A DNA stretch of 64,000 bases from Aurantiacibacter sp. MUD11 (GTDB taxonomy: Bacteria; Pseudomonadota; Alphaproteobacteria; Sphingomonadales; Sphingomonadaceae), in assembly GCF_026967575.1 (NCBI RefSeq), contig NZ_CP114054.1:806001-870000 (forward strand), given 5' to 3'. The position numbers and the translations under genes are program-made. Each line of letters begins with the position of its first letter. The first letter of the stretch is position 1. This document shows positions 32,666 through 42,719 of the stretch, piece after piece. The notes under the pieces are model-generated. The model saw only the letters and a list, made by a program, of their open reading frames with translations. It was not told the DNA's origin and ran no database searches.

Positions 32666-33450
32666 TGGCCTTAGACCCGGTTTTCGGAGCCACGCCGCCA
32701 GCCGGGTCCCAATGGGTGCCCTCGCCCGGCTTCCTGCTGCGCCGCAATCGGATCCTGAAGATGATGCGGGACATTCCCGGCGGCGACTTGCTGGAACTGG
32801 GCTGCGGAGCGGGGGCGATGCTCGCCGATTTCGCCGCGCTGGGGCACAGGTGCACGGCTGTCGAAACATCGGAAGCCGCACGCGCCGGGGCGACCCAATT
32901 CCACGCCGGAAACCCGTCTGTCACCATCCTAAGCGAAACGGACCCGTCGTGGCGTGAAAGCTTCGACTGCGTGGTCTCGTTCGAAGTCCTTGAACACATC
33001 GAGGAAGACCGCGAGGCGCTCAGCGAATGGCTGTCCTACCTGAGGCCCGGTGGAAAGCTTGTCCTCAGCGTTCCGGCAGGTCCGCATCGTTGGGATGCGT
33101 CGGACGAATGGGCAGGCCATATCCGCCGCTACACGCGCGACGGGCTGACAGACCTCGTCACCTCCTGCGGCGCGAAGGTAGAGCAGGTGGAAACCTACGG
33201 CTGGCCGCTGGCGAACATGCTCGCGCCGATCCGCGCCCGGTCGAAGGCGAAAGCCAGCGCCGCAGACAGCACGGCCGCCCGCACCGCCGAAAGCGGCATC
33301 GAACGATCTGCCGAGCGGCGCATGCTGCCAATCCTGAAGTCCCTGCCTGGTCGCCTGGCCATGCGCGGCTTTTTCGCCATGCAGGCTGCCGCAGCACCCA
33401 CCGATCTTGGCCCAGGCTACCTGCTGCTGGCGCGCAAGCCCGCAGCCTAG
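32662..33450 (+). CDS. Class I SAM-dependent methyltransferase
   Basis: A 262-residue methyltransferase. Motif I is LLELGCGAGAML near residue 45, the acidic residue at the end of strand 2 is AVETSEAA, and the post-motif CVVSFEVLEHIEED resembles the UbiG/COQ3-like group. The start overlaps the pyruvyltransferase stop (ATGATG). Given the neighbours it probably methylates a sugar or lipid intermediate of the glycan, but that is inference. It converges on the minus-strand run with a 4-base overlap. Confidence 0.85.
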   Translation: MMALDPVFGATPPAGSQWVPSPGFLLRRNRILKMMRDIPGGDLLELGCGAGAMLADFAALGHRCTAVETSEAARAGATQFHAGNPSVTILSETDPSWRESFDCVVSFEVLEHIEEDREALSEWLSYLRPGGKLVLSVPAGPHRWDASDEWAGHIRRYTRDGLTDLVTSCGAKVEQVETYGWPLANMLAPIRARSKAKASAADSTAARTAESGIERSAERRMLPILKSLPGRLAMRGFFAMQAAAAPTDLGPGYLLLARKPAA

Positions 33451-34394
33451 CTGGCGCTCTCGTCCTCTGCACGGGCTACCGCGCGCATCCGCAAAGACAT
33501 CACCGCCGTTCCCACCACGCCCAGCGTAAGGCAGAGCAGCAGCAAGGCGGCGCGCTCCGCCGAGGCGGCGATGACGCCCGCCGCAAAGTTGTGACCTGTC
33601 GCGGCCACCAGCCCGCCGATGATCGCTTCACGAACGCCGAGCGAGGCGAAGGAGAACAGCCCAAGCACCACGACAACGGGTGACACGACCAGCAGCAAGG
33701 GCAGGTCCACCGGGGTGCCGACAATGTCGAAGGCGATATCCATCCGGATTGCGCCAAGAGCCAGCTGCACGACAATCAACACTGCCAGAATGGCGAGCCT
33801 GTCCTTCCGCTGACGGCCTTCATGGATAGCCGCGACGAATCCGTTCCAAAGTCGCCATAACAGCCCCTCCCCTTGCGACGGGGCAACGCGCCAGAGGAAC
33901 AGCAATACGACGATGCCCGCCACGGCGAACAGGCCCAGCGTCAGCGCCGCATCCTTCACGCCGTCGACCAGGCCGAGGCCAACGATGCCGATTGTCGCCA
34001 TGACCGCCGAAATCGCCAGCAGCAGGCCGAACCTCAGCGCGATCAGGCCGAGGTTCCTGTCGTAGGAAAGCCCGTGGACCTGCAACAGGTAGCGGAAGCG
34101 AAACATGGTGCCGAGGCGAGTGGGCACATAGTTCAGCAGGCTGCTGGAGGCATGGACCAACAGGCTTTCCCCGGCCCCCAGGTTCACGTTCTGGCTCTTG
34201 AGCAGGACGACGTTCTGCAGGCCCATGGCAAACCAGCTGACCAGAATCAGCCCGATCAGCGCGGCAAGATCGAAGGCGCTGGTAGTGGCGACTCCTTCGA
34301 AGATCGTGTCGCGGCTATCGTAAATGAACCAGCACAGCCATGCGAAGCCGACGACCGACAGCACCTGCTCGATCAGTCGCCAGGCGCGTTTCAT
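33447..34394 (-). CDS. Lysylphosphatidylglycerol-synthase-TM-like (UPF0104-like) membrane protein
   Basis: A 315-residue integral membrane protein with about eight segments. HASSSLLNYVPTRLGTMFRFRYL and FASLGVREAIIGGLVAATGHN resemble the conserved motifs of the LPG_synthase_TM/flippase-like family, whose members often sit in glycan clusters and are suspected lipid-linked sugar translocases. The ATG overlaps the stop of the asparagine-synthase-like gene by 4 bases, so they are coupled. No C-terminal aminoacyl-transferase domain is present, so it is not a full MprF. Confidence 0.75.
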   Translation of the reverse strand: MKRAWRLIEQVLSVVGFAWLCWFIYDSRDTIFEGVATTSAFDLAALIGLILVSWFAMGLQNVVLLKSQNVNLGAGESLLVHASSSLLNYVPTRLGTMFRFRYLLQVHGLSYDRNLGLIALRFGLLLAISAVMATIGIVGLGLVDGVKDAALTLGLFAVAGIVVLLFLWRVAPSQGEGLLWRLWNGFVAAIHEGRQRKDRLAILAVLIVVQLALGAIRMDIAFDIVGTPVDLPLLLVVSPVVVVLGLFSFASLGVREAIIGGLVAATGHNFAAGVIAASAERAALLLLCLTLGVVGTAVMSLRMRAVARAEDESAS

Positions 34395-36262
34395 GCCTCG
34401 GTTTCCTGCAGCACACCGTTGAATGCGCCATATGTCGCAAGGGCGGTAAGCGCGTGCGAGGCGATGGTGTCGAGCGCCACCTTGTTGCGGAACAGGTCTT
34501 CGGACCACTTCTTCGAAAACAGGCTGTCGGCAAATTGCCGGTCGATCTCGAAGGGGAGCTGCCCCAGCAGGTCTTCCATCAGAGGGCGCAACTCGCCGCG
34601 ATACCAGCCGTCGACCGGGGCTTCTGCCGGGGATCGCTTCGGTTGGTAGACGATATCGGCGGGCAGCAATTCCCTCGTCACCGCCATCTGCATCAGGGCA
34701 TGTTTGCCCATGTTTGCAGGGCCACCCTGCGGGCGCGACATTTCATCCGACATGGAGCTCGCCAGCTTGGCAAAGCGCGGGTGGCTGAACGGGGAAACGA
34801 TGGCGACGCCGGTCGTATCGAAACAGCCTTCCACCTTGTTGCGGTTGCTGCCGGCCAGCGCCTTGCTGTGATAGGCGCGACGGACCCGGCTGAGGTTCGC
34901 GACCGGCTGCGCCAGTTCCCGCAATATCTCTTCGACATCGCGTTCCTGCTCGAAAGGCCCACCACGCGCCCATTCGAGCGATCTGTTGTCCAGTGCGCGC
35001 GCCGCGAAGTGGTCACGCACCAGCGGCTCGCGTCGCAGCATGGTCATCAGGTTGCGACCGACACGCAGCGGATGGCCCAGCCGCCGCTCCAGCGCGCGCG
35101 ATCCGAAGACGCTTTCCGCCAATCCCCGGATCGGCGATGGAATCTTCGCCAATGCCTCCACCACCCGCGTGCGCCGGTAGATCGTGGGATAGCCCAGGAA
35201 CAGGCCGTCGCAGCCGTCACCCGTCAGCGCATGTTTCAGGCCGGCTGCGCGGATCACGCGGCATACCTCGACGCTTTCGATCGGATAGTGCGGCTGCACG
35301 GCCGTCAGGTTGAAGCGGCGACCGTAGTTCCGCAGGCCATCGGCGATCACTTCGGGGCCGATGGCCACCCAATGATGCTGCGAACCGATCTCGGCCGAAA
35401 GCCTCTCCGTCATCGGCTGGTTGAAGCTGCCATCGGCAAATTCGAAGGTGAACGTCTCCACCGTCTTGCCCAGCCTGCGCAGACCAGCGGCGACCAGCGC
35501 GGAATCGAACCCGCCCAGCATCACCGCCACCCGTTCGTGGGTCGGCGCTACGTCTTCAAGCGCCTGCAGGAAGCCGTCGTGCAGCGCATCCATGGCCTCT
35601 TCGAGCGTGGCCTGCGACAAGTCCGGCGCATCGCCCGCCCAGGCGGCAATCTTGTGCCGCTCGACCTGCCCCTGCCGCCATTGCAGCAGCGTTCCTCCGG
35701 GCAGCGTCGTTACGCCTTTGTAGACCGTCCGGCCTCCCGGAAGGAACTGGTATCCCAGCAGGAAATCCTCCAGCCCGCGATCTAGCGCGATGCCGGAGAA
35801 TGCCGTCGGCATCAGCGCGAGGTTGCTGGCGAACTGCAATCCCTCGCCAGTTTCCCGCAGGAACAGCGAATGTCCTCCAGCAGGATCGGTCGCGAGCAGG
35901 GTTGCGCCCTTCTCACCATCATGCAGCGCCAGGACATAGGTTCCGGGAATGCCGTCCAGAAAGCCCGTACCCAGTTTCCGGTATCGCTGCAGCAGGTATG
36001 CCGCCGCACTGTCGGGATCATCGATGGGATTTCCCGGCCCTTTCCAGTCAGGCGCGCCGCCCAGGATCATGCCCAACAGGACAAGCGAGGTGCCGTCCTC
36101 TTGCGCAGTCCCCAGCGTCGCCCCGCCGTCGGTGGCGGAATAGAGCGCCGCTCCGGCCTGTTCCGAAAGCAGGCTTGGAACCACGCCAAAACCTTCGGTC
36201 ACGCGCTCGACCGCGTCCGGGCGCGTTGTTAGCTGACCGAGATGGCCAAAGAAGAGGTTCAT
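34391..36262 (-). CDS. Asparagine-synthase-like protein lacking the glutaminase Cys
   Basis: A 623-residue homologue of glutamine-hydrolysing asparagine synthetase, with an N-terminal Ntn-type amidotransferase-like domain (1-~205) and a C-terminal PP-loop synthetase domain. The protein begins MNLFFGHLGQ, so the Cys2 nucleophile of AsnB is absent and glutamine hydrolysis is unlikely. The usual SGGxDS PP-loop reads LGGFDS near 249-254 and the TGDGCDGLFLGY segment near 345 is kept. Such proteins in glycan or peptide clusters can form amides by adenylating a carboxylate. It lies between a GT4 gene (4-base gap) and a flippase-like gene (4-base overlap). The substrate is unknown. Confidence 0.8.
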   Translation of the reverse strand: MNLFFGHLGQLTTRPDAVERVTEGFGVVPSLLSEQAGAALYSATDGGATLGTAQEDGTSLVLLGMILGGAPDWKGPGNPIDDPDSAAAYLLQRYRKLGTGFLDGIPGTYVLALHDGEKGATLLATDPAGGHSLFLRETGEGLQFASNLALMPTAFSGIALDRGLEDFLLGYQFLPGGRTVYKGVTTLPGGTLLQWRQGQVERHKIAAWAGDAPDLSQATLEEAMDALHDGFLQALEDVAPTHERVAVMLGGFDSALVAAGLRRLGKTVETFTFEFADGSFNQPMTERLSAEIGSQHHWVAIGPEVIADGLRNYGRRFNLTAVQPHYPIESVEVCRVIRAAGLKHALTGDGCDGLFLGYPTIYRRTRVVEALAKIPSPIRGLAESVFGSRALERRLGHPLRVGRNLMTMLRREPLVRDHFAARALDNRSLEWARGGPFEQERDVEEILRELAQPVANLSRVRRAYHSKALAGSNRNKVEGCFDTTGVAIVSPFSHPRFAKLASSMSDEMSRPQGGPANMGKHALMQMAVTRELLPADIVYQPKRSPAEAPVDGWYRGELRPLMEDLLGQLPFEIDRQFADSLFSKKWSEDLFRNKVALDTIASHALTALATYGAFNGVLQETEA

Positions 36263-36266
36263 CGTC

Positions 36267-37397
36267 TCATTCCGTCTCTGCCACCGTGGCAAGGATACGT
36301 TGCCAGTCGCCGGCGAGCGCCGGGAAGCTGAAGCGATCCTGCAACCTGCCATGCAACACGGGAGGCAGCGCCGCACGCTCACCGGCGAATTTGTCCAGTG
36401 CATCGAGCAAGGCGTCGGGATCGTTGGGCGGGATCAGATAGATCCCCTCGTCCGCGTCCTCCACCAGCTCTCGCATTGCGTTGGAATCCCTCGTAATCAA
36501 TGGCTTGCCGACGGCGAATGCCTGGTAGACCTTGTTCGGGATCACGCGTGAAGCCTTGTCACTGGTGCCAAAGATGCCGAGGCAGATGTCGGCCTTGTCC
36601 ATCTCCCCACCCAGCCGGGTGTAGTCGACCCAGTTGATCCGCTCAACATGCGGCGCATCCGCTTCCGCTAGCCGTGCATCGATCCGTCCGGCTTCCTGCC
36701 CCTGCCCGATGATCGTCCAGTGATAGGCAGCACCGCGCGGCTGCAGCGCCGCATCGATAATGGTGTCGATGCCGTGCAGCGGGATGAACTGACCGTAGAA
36801 CAGTACCTTGATCGGTGCGTCGGGGGATGGTGCACCAACCGCGGCCGGCACGGCGAATGCCTCTCTCTCCGCGCCGACCAGGACCGCATCCAGCTTGCCG
36901 GCGGGAACCTGGTGCAAGTCTCCCATCAGCGCTGCGTGGGCCTTGGTATCCAGCACCACCTTGTCGGCGATCCGACAAGCCTGGCGTTCCATCCAGCGCA
37001 GCGCGCGGGCCTTGAGCCCCTGTTCCGCACCCATGGCGCGATCGCGGGCGTAGGTGTCGTAAATCGAGAGAAAGGCGTCCCACACCACCGGTTTGCCGCG
37101 CAGCTTTGCCAGTGGAGCCAGGAGCAGCATGTCGAACAGCCCCATGTAACCGATCACCACCACGTCGTGCGGCCCGGCGAAGAGGTAACGCAGCGCCAGC
37201 ACCGGATAGGCGAGCAGCAGCCGCAGCCCCACCTCCAACCGCGCGCCTGGCCCGCGCATGACGGACTTGTCCTCCACCCCTTCCCACACCGGGAAATGCA
37301 GCATGCGCAGCGCGGGATCGATCTGGCGCAGGCTCTCGCGCAGTAGCCGCGTGCGCGGCTTGCCGAGGTCGTAAGTCCCCAGCAGCACCACGCGCAT
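36267..37397 (-). CDS. GT4-type glycosyltransferase
   Basis: A 376-residue GT-B glycosyltransferase. MRVVLLGTYDLGKPRTRLL opens the N-terminal Rossmann domain, and IKVLFYGQFIPLHGIDTII opens the second near residue 200. The C-terminal signature (SRVIPNKVYQAFAVGKPLITRD) resembles GT4 enzymes of capsule and exopolysaccharide clusters. The frame is open far upstream, antisense to cpaF; the ATG at 37397 is chosen because it gives the expected N-terminus. It heads the minus-strand run of the glycan locus and shares an intergenic region with the divergent cpaF. Confidence 0.85.
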   Translation of the reverse strand: MRVVLLGTYDLGKPRTRLLRESLRQIDPALRMLHFPVWEGVEDKSVMRGPGARLEVGLRLLLAYPVLALRYLFAGPHDVVVIGYMGLFDMLLLAPLAKLRGKPVVWDAFLSIYDTYARDRAMGAEQGLKARALRWMERQACRIADKVVLDTKAHAALMGDLHQVPAGKLDAVLVGAEREAFAVPAAVGAPSPDAPIKVLFYGQFIPLHGIDTIIDAALQPRGAAYHWTIIGQGQEAGRIDARLAEADAPHVERINWVDYTRLGGEMDKADICLGIFGTSDKASRVIPNKVYQAFAVGKPLITRDSNAMRELVEDADEGIYLIPPNDPDALLDALDKFAGERAALPPVLHGRLQDRFSFPALAGDWQRILATVAETE

Positions 37398-37473
37398 CGC
37401 CGCTTTGCCGCTTGTCGTCACCAACCCGTTTACCTTCTTTTGCGGCGAGAAATTCACGCTGTGCCGTACAAAC

Positions 37474-37488
37474 TTAACCAGTTCTTCA
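37474..37488. promoter_or_regulatory. CtrA-like site (TTAA-N7-TTCA) between GT4 gene and cpaF
   Basis: TTAACCAGTTCTTCA differs by one base from the CtrA consensus TTAA-N7-TTAA. It lies in the 178-base region between divergent cpaF and the glycosyltransferase gene, 88 bases before the cpaF start. CtrA controls pilus genes in several alphaproteobacteria. A single near-match is weak evidence. Confidence 0.3.
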
Positions 37489-37575
37489 CCTAAATTCGCA
37501 AGAAGCCTTCCGTAGGAAATCCGCCGATATTTTCGCAATACGGCGATGGGAACGAACTTTAGGGGGTTTGCGAGA

Positions 37576-39132
<1,557 letters not shown>

Positions 39133-39142
39133 TCTTCTTTTC

Positions 39143-39162
39143 GCTCACGCATCCGCGTGAGC
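39143..39162. terminator. Hairpin after cpaF
   Basis: GCTCACGC and GCGTGAGC form a perfect 8-base stem with a 4-base loop 10 bases after the cpaF stop. No T tract follows on the plus strand, so it may be an mRNA-stabilising hairpin or a weak terminator. Confidence 0.4.
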
Positions 39163-39190
39163 ACCCGCTGCGGATCCGGACCTACTTCCC

Positions 39191-39424
39191 TCACCCACCG
39201 GCGAGCCAGCCGACGGCGGCAAAGCTCATCAGCGCGAGGCCGATGAAGCCCGACAGCGCGCCGATGTCGCGCCAGGGCATGATGCCGACATCGTCCACGT
39301 CCTGTCGCTTTGCGCGGCGGCGTTCGCCCCACGCCGAGAACGCGGACAGCAGCAGGAAACCACCGCCCCACAGGCCGTAGACCGTTGCATCGCTGGCGAA
39401 GAGGATCCAGTCGGGCAATCGCAT
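39191..39424 (-). CDS. Small membrane protein
   Basis: A 77-residue protein with two hydrophobic segments (DATVYGLWGGGFLLLSAFSAW and DIGALSGFIGLALMSFAAVGWLAG) separated by a basic loop, so probably both ends on the same side of the inner membrane. The ATG at 39424 gives a sensible N-terminus; a longer frame runs into the divergent EamA gene. I do not recognise a family. Confidence 0.6.
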   Translation of the reverse strand: MRLPDWILFASDATVYGLWGGGFLLLSAFSAWGERRRAKRQDVDDVGIMPWRDIGALSGFIGLALMSFAAVGWLAGG

Positions 39425-39500
39425 GCTGGGCGGGATATGGGACCAGCATCCCGCGCCAACAATAGTTGCACGCCGCTCAATTGGGTCTATTTCCGCCCGC

Positions 39501-40415
39501 GTGGATGAACGCAACACCGACAGGCCCCTGCTGGCCCTGCTGATGCGGCTGGCGGGTATCGCCGGCTTTGCGCTGATGGCGGCACTGATCAAGCTGGCTT
39601 CGGATACGGGCGTCCACCTCGCCGAACTGCTGTTCTGGCGACAACTCGTCTCCCTGCCCATCCTGGTCGGCTGGGCCATGCTGACTGGCGGCCTGATGCA
39701 ACTGGCCACGACGCGTCCGAAAGCGCACGGGGTGCGCGCCGCCTATGGCATTGTGGGCATGGTGCTGAATTTCGGCGGCGTCATCCTGCTGCCGCTGGCC
39801 GAGGCGACGACGCTCTCCTTCACCGCCCCGATGTTCGCCGTGCTGCTGTCGATCGTACTGCTGCGCGAGAAAGTAGGCGTGTGGCGCTGGTCGGCCGTGG
39901 CGGCGGGCTTCATCGGCATTCTCGTGATCGCCCAGCCGGGCGGTGGCCACCTGCCCCTGTTCGGCGCTGCCGTGGCGCTGGGCGGCGCCTTCATGATCGC
40001 CCTCATCGCCATCCAGATCCGCGACCTGTCCAGCACCGAGGCACCGATGGTGATCGTGTTCTGGTTCAGCGTCGCCTCGGTGATCGTCACCCTGCCCTTC
40101 ATGCTCTGGGTGCACGAGCCGTTGAGCGCTCACCAGTGGCTGCTGCTGCTCGGCATCGGCCTGTCCGGAACCTGGGGCCAGGTGCTGGTGACCATGGCAC
40201 TGCGCTTCGGCAAGGTCTCCAGCGTCATCGTGATGGACTATTCCAGCATCGTCTGGGCGGCGATCTACGGCTGGCTGTTCTTCTCGACCCTGCCCGCCGC
40301 AACCACCTGGATCGGTGCTCCACTCGTCGTGCTGGCGGGGCTGATCATCACCTGGCGCGAGCGCGTGGTCGCAAAACGTGCATTTGTGGACCAGCGACAG
40401 ACCACCGGAACCTGA
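39501..40415 (+). CDS. EamA/DMT family transporter
   Basis: A ~304-residue inner-membrane transporter with ten hydrophobic segments in two EamA repeats. LPLAEATTLSFTAPMFAVLLSIVLLREK is the typical motif of the first repeat. The start is uncertain: GTG at 39501 is used, because an earlier in-frame start overlaps the divergent membrane protein gene, and ATG at 39543 is too internal. It is the second EamA gene in the window, and the two differ clearly in sequence. The substrate is unknown. Confidence 0.85.
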   Translation: MDERNTDRPLLALLMRLAGIAGFALMAALIKLASDTGVHLAELLFWRQLVSLPILVGWAMLTGGLMQLATTRPKAHGVRAAYGIVGMVLNFGGVILLPLAEATTLSFTAPMFAVLLSIVLLREKVGVWRWSAVAAGFIGILVIAQPGGGHLPLFGAAVALGGAFMIALIAIQIRDLSSTEAPMVIVFWFSVASVIVTLPFMLWVHEPLSAHQWLLLLGIGLSGTWGQVLVTMALRFGKVSSVIVMDYSSIVWAAIYGWLFFSTLPAATTWIGAPLVVLAGLIITWRERVVAKRAFVDQRQTTGT

Positions 40416-40479
40416 GTGTCAAAATCGGATTTTGGCTGTAAGCTCATCGCTGATGGGTCGCCATTGAAAGGAACAAGAC

Positions 40480-40608
40480 ATGGCTCGCAAGATCATTATC
40501 GCCGTGACCGCCGGCTTGCTGACGCTGAGCGCGGCCGCGTGCAACACCGTGCGCGGCGCCGGGGAAGACCTGCAATCGGTCGCCGACGACGTCGACGAAG
40601 TCATCTGA
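40480..40608 (+). CDS. Entericidin-like small lipoprotein
   Basis: A 42-residue lipoprotein precursor: a Lys-containing N-terminus, a hydrophobic core (IIIAVTAGLLTLSAAA) and lipobox AAAC with the acylated Cys at 21. The mature part starts CNTVRGAGEDLQ, which matches the EcnA/EcnB entericidin pattern (CNTxxGxGxD). GAAAGGAAC precedes the ATG. Related genes are common and usually general-stress controlled in sphingomonads. The toxin/antidote role described in E. coli should not be assumed, since only one gene is present. Confidence 0.85.
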   Translation: MARKIIIAVTAGLLTLSAAACNTVRGAGEDLQSVADDVDEVI

Positions 40609-40642
40609 GGTTAGACGAGACCGGCCCGGAAAGGGCTCGCAG

Positions 40643-40680
40643 GGCGCCCGCTGGAGCGATCCGGCGGGCGCCTTACGTCT
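40643..40680. terminator. Intrinsic terminator, possibly bidirectional
   Basis: GGCGCCCGCTGG (40643-40654) pairs with CCGGCGGGCGCC (40661-40672) around AGCGAT, with one T-G wobble. It lies between the entericidin-like gene and the stop of the convergent methyltransferase gene. The T tract is weak (TTACGTCTT). Confidence 0.65.
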
Positions 40681-41269
40681 TGCGATAGACCAGGGTGAGG
40701 TTGTTCGCGGGCATGGCATGGCGGGCAGTGCGCTCCAGCCCGTTGGCGGCGGCGAGGCCATCCACCCAGGCCGCATCGCGCAGGCCCCATGCCGGGTCGC
40801 GGGACTTGAGACTGGCATCGAAATCAAGGTTCGATGCGGTCGTCTCGACATCCGCTTCCAGGAACGGCCCATAGATCGCCAGCGGTGCACCCGCAGCCAG
40901 CAAGCGCCCGGCGGCGGCCATCAGCCCCTCGGTCGCGGCGGTGGGGCTGATATGCGTCATGTTGGAGCAGAAGATCGCGTCGGCCCGTTCCACCGGCCAT
41001 TCGCCTGCGCTGGCATCGAGCTGCAGCGGCGCCAGTAGGTTGTCGCCCCCTTCCTCATCCCGCCAGGCGGCTATCGATTCCAGCGCCTCCGGACTCGGAT
41101 CGGTCGGCTGCCATGTCAGCCTAGGAAAGCGCCGGGTGAGATAGATGGCATGCTCGCCCGTGCCGCTGGCGATCTCCAGCACCAGGCCGCTTTCGGGAAA
41201 CTCCCTTTCCAGCACGTCGCCGATAGCCTCGCGATTGCGCTGCGTGGCCGGGGCGTATTGCTTGCTCAT
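40673..41269 (-). CDS. DUF938 family SAM-dependent methyltransferase-like protein
   Basis: A 198-residue protein of the DUF938 family. YAPATQRNREAI at the N-terminus and VLEIASGTGEHAIYLTRRFP (SAM motif I) near residue 30 are the family hallmarks, followed by the Asp of QPTDPSPEA and the conserved FCSNMTHISP segment. The substrate is unknown. Its ATG overlaps the end of the ABA4-like gene by 4 bases. Confidence 0.85.
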   Translation of the reverse strand: MSKQYAPATQRNREAIGDVLEREFPESGLVLEIASGTGEHAIYLTRRFPRLTWQPTDPSPEALESIAAWRDEEGGDNLLAPLQLDASAGEWPVERADAIFCSNMTHISPTAATEGLMAAAGRLLAAGAPLAIYGPFLEADVETTASNLDFDASLKSRDPAWGLRDAAWVDGLAAANGLERTARHAMPANNLTLVYRKT

Positions 41270-41724
41270 CGCCGAATCCTCGCACCTTTGCGCGCGCTTT
41301 TTTCGCGCACGATCATCCAGACCAACAGGCCGGCGGGACCGGCTACCAGCGACAACAGCAGGATCGGGGCCTGCACCAGCCGCGAAATGCCCTTCTGGTC
41401 TCCATCCTTGGCGATCCACAGGCCCACGAACAGGTCGAAGGCGAGGTAGTGGATCCAGCCGATGGTCACGCCGCTGTCCGACTGGAAGATGGCGCGCACA
41501 CCCTCGATTGTCGTGAAGGAGGTTGCCCCGCCCTCCCCGGTCGCGCCCGGATCGACGGAGCCGGTCAGGATCAGACCCAGCAGCGCCGCATAGGCGAGGC
41601 ACAGCAGGCCGATGCCGGCATAGAAGATCGCGCTCTGCGCCAGCGGTGTTCGCGGCAGCAGGATCAGCACGGCCCACGCCGCCATGGCCCAGATATTGGC
41701 CAGGCCGAACAGGCTATCCCACAT
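41266..41724 (-). CDS. ABA4-like/DUF4281 membrane protein
   Basis: A 152-residue membrane protein with four hydrophobic segments. WIHYLAFDLFVGLWIAKDG is characteristic of the ABA4-like family, named after a plant neoxanthin-synthesis factor and also found in bacteria. Whether it touches carotenoids here is unknown. It overlaps the upstream symporter gene by 11 bases and the downstream methyltransferase gene by 4, so the three form a coupled run. Confidence 0.7.
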   Translation of the reverse strand: MWDSLFGLANIWAMAAWAVLILLPRTPLAQSAIFYAGIGLLCLAYAALLGLILTGSVDPGATGEGGATSFTTIEGVRAIFQSDSGVTIGWIHYLAFDLFVGLWIAKDGDQKGISRLVQAPILLLSLVAGPAGLLVWMIVREKSARKGARIRR

Positions 41725-42700
41725 GGTCTATTCCTTCGTTCTTGCGCGCCCAGATGCCCGCCAGGATCGATCCTATCACCACGTGATAGACTGAGGATAT
41801 GGCACTTGGCACGGGGGCTAGAGCAGCCTGCATCGGGTTGGCGAACTGGCTGGCGAAGCTGGGCGCAGAAGCCAGGCTGGCGCCAAGGCCGGAATTCTGC
41901 ATGCCGACCTCGATGCTCAGCGTGCGGCGCTCCGGCACGGCGAAGCCCATCACCCATGGCAGCACATAGCCAAGCGCGAAGCCGATGGCGTGCAATGCGA
42001 ATATGGCGAGCAGCAGAATGCCGAAGTGCGCCTCTATCAGGTCCTTCGATGCGCCCACGATGCCGCCGACGATCAGCACCACGACGATGACCGACACCAG
42101 TGGCGAAACCGTGGCGATCCGCCGCGTGGTCTCCGGCAGCAAGCGCCCCATGACGACGCCGGCGATCACCGGCACCAGCACGATGGCGACCATCGAGCGG
42201 AACAGCGCCCAGCGGTCGATCTCGATGAACACGCCGCCCAGCCAGCCGGTCAGCAGCGGCGTGAGGACGATGGCCACCAGGGTGGATGCCATGGTCATCG
42301 TCACCGACAGCGCGAGGTTGGCGCGGGCAAGATAGGCGACGACATTACTGGCGGTACCGCCGGGGCAGCAGGAAACCAGGATCAGTCCCACCGCGAGGCC
42401 GGTCTCCAGCCCGCTCGCCAGCGCCAGGGTTACGCCTGCCAGTGGCATGACGGTGAATTGCAGCGCCACGCCCGCCGCCACGCCGCGCGGCATGGTCAGC
42501 ACGCGGGCGAAATCCTCCAACCGCAAGGTCAACCCCATGCCCAGCATGATGACGCCCAGCAGTACGCTGATCAGCGGCTGGCCGAAGGCTTCGCCGCGCG
42601 TGACCCAGGTAAAGTGTTCGGGAACCAGCCACGCCCAGCCCACGCCGAGCACGGTCCAGATGGCAAACAACGCGGTGGCCTTCTCGATGATGCGTGTCAT
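41714..42700 (-). CDS. Bile acid:sodium symporter family protein
   Basis: A 328-residue membrane protein with nine to ten hydrophobic segments. VSCCPGGTASNVVAYLARANLALSV is the signature crossover region of the BASS family, and EVGMQNSGLGASLA is a second conserved block. Bacterial members carry diverse organic anions; the substrate is unknown. It lies 19 bases after the NAD(P)-binding protein gene on the same strand. Confidence 0.88.
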   Translation of the reverse strand: MTRIIEKATALFAIWTVLGVGWAWLVPEHFTWVTRGEAFGQPLISVLLGVIMLGMGLTLRLEDFARVLTMPRGVAAGVALQFTVMPLAGVTLALASGLETGLAVGLILVSCCPGGTASNVVAYLARANLALSVTMTMASTLVAIVLTPLLTGWLGGVFIEIDRWALFRSMVAIVLVPVIAGVVMGRLLPETTRRIATVSPLVSVIVVVLIVGGIVGASKDLIEAHFGILLLAIFALHAIGFALGYVLPWVMGFAVPERRTLSIEVGMQNSGLGASLASAPSFASQFANPMQAALAPVPSAISSVYHVVIGSILAGIWARKNEGIDHVG

Positions 42701-42719
42701 GCCCCGCCCCCGCTGCCGG

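Noticed and set aside
29372..32881. A very long open frame (over 1100 codons) on the minus strand opposite the glycan genes
   Set aside because: It is antisense to four convincing genes with clear families. High-GC codon use leaves such frames open by chance. Its translation is low-complexity Arg/Ala/Gly/His-rich without domains.
40480..40608. Entericidin-like gene as a toxin-antidote locus
   Set aside because: Only one lipoprotein gene is present and no partner follows. Single copies are common in this group and probably stress-related.
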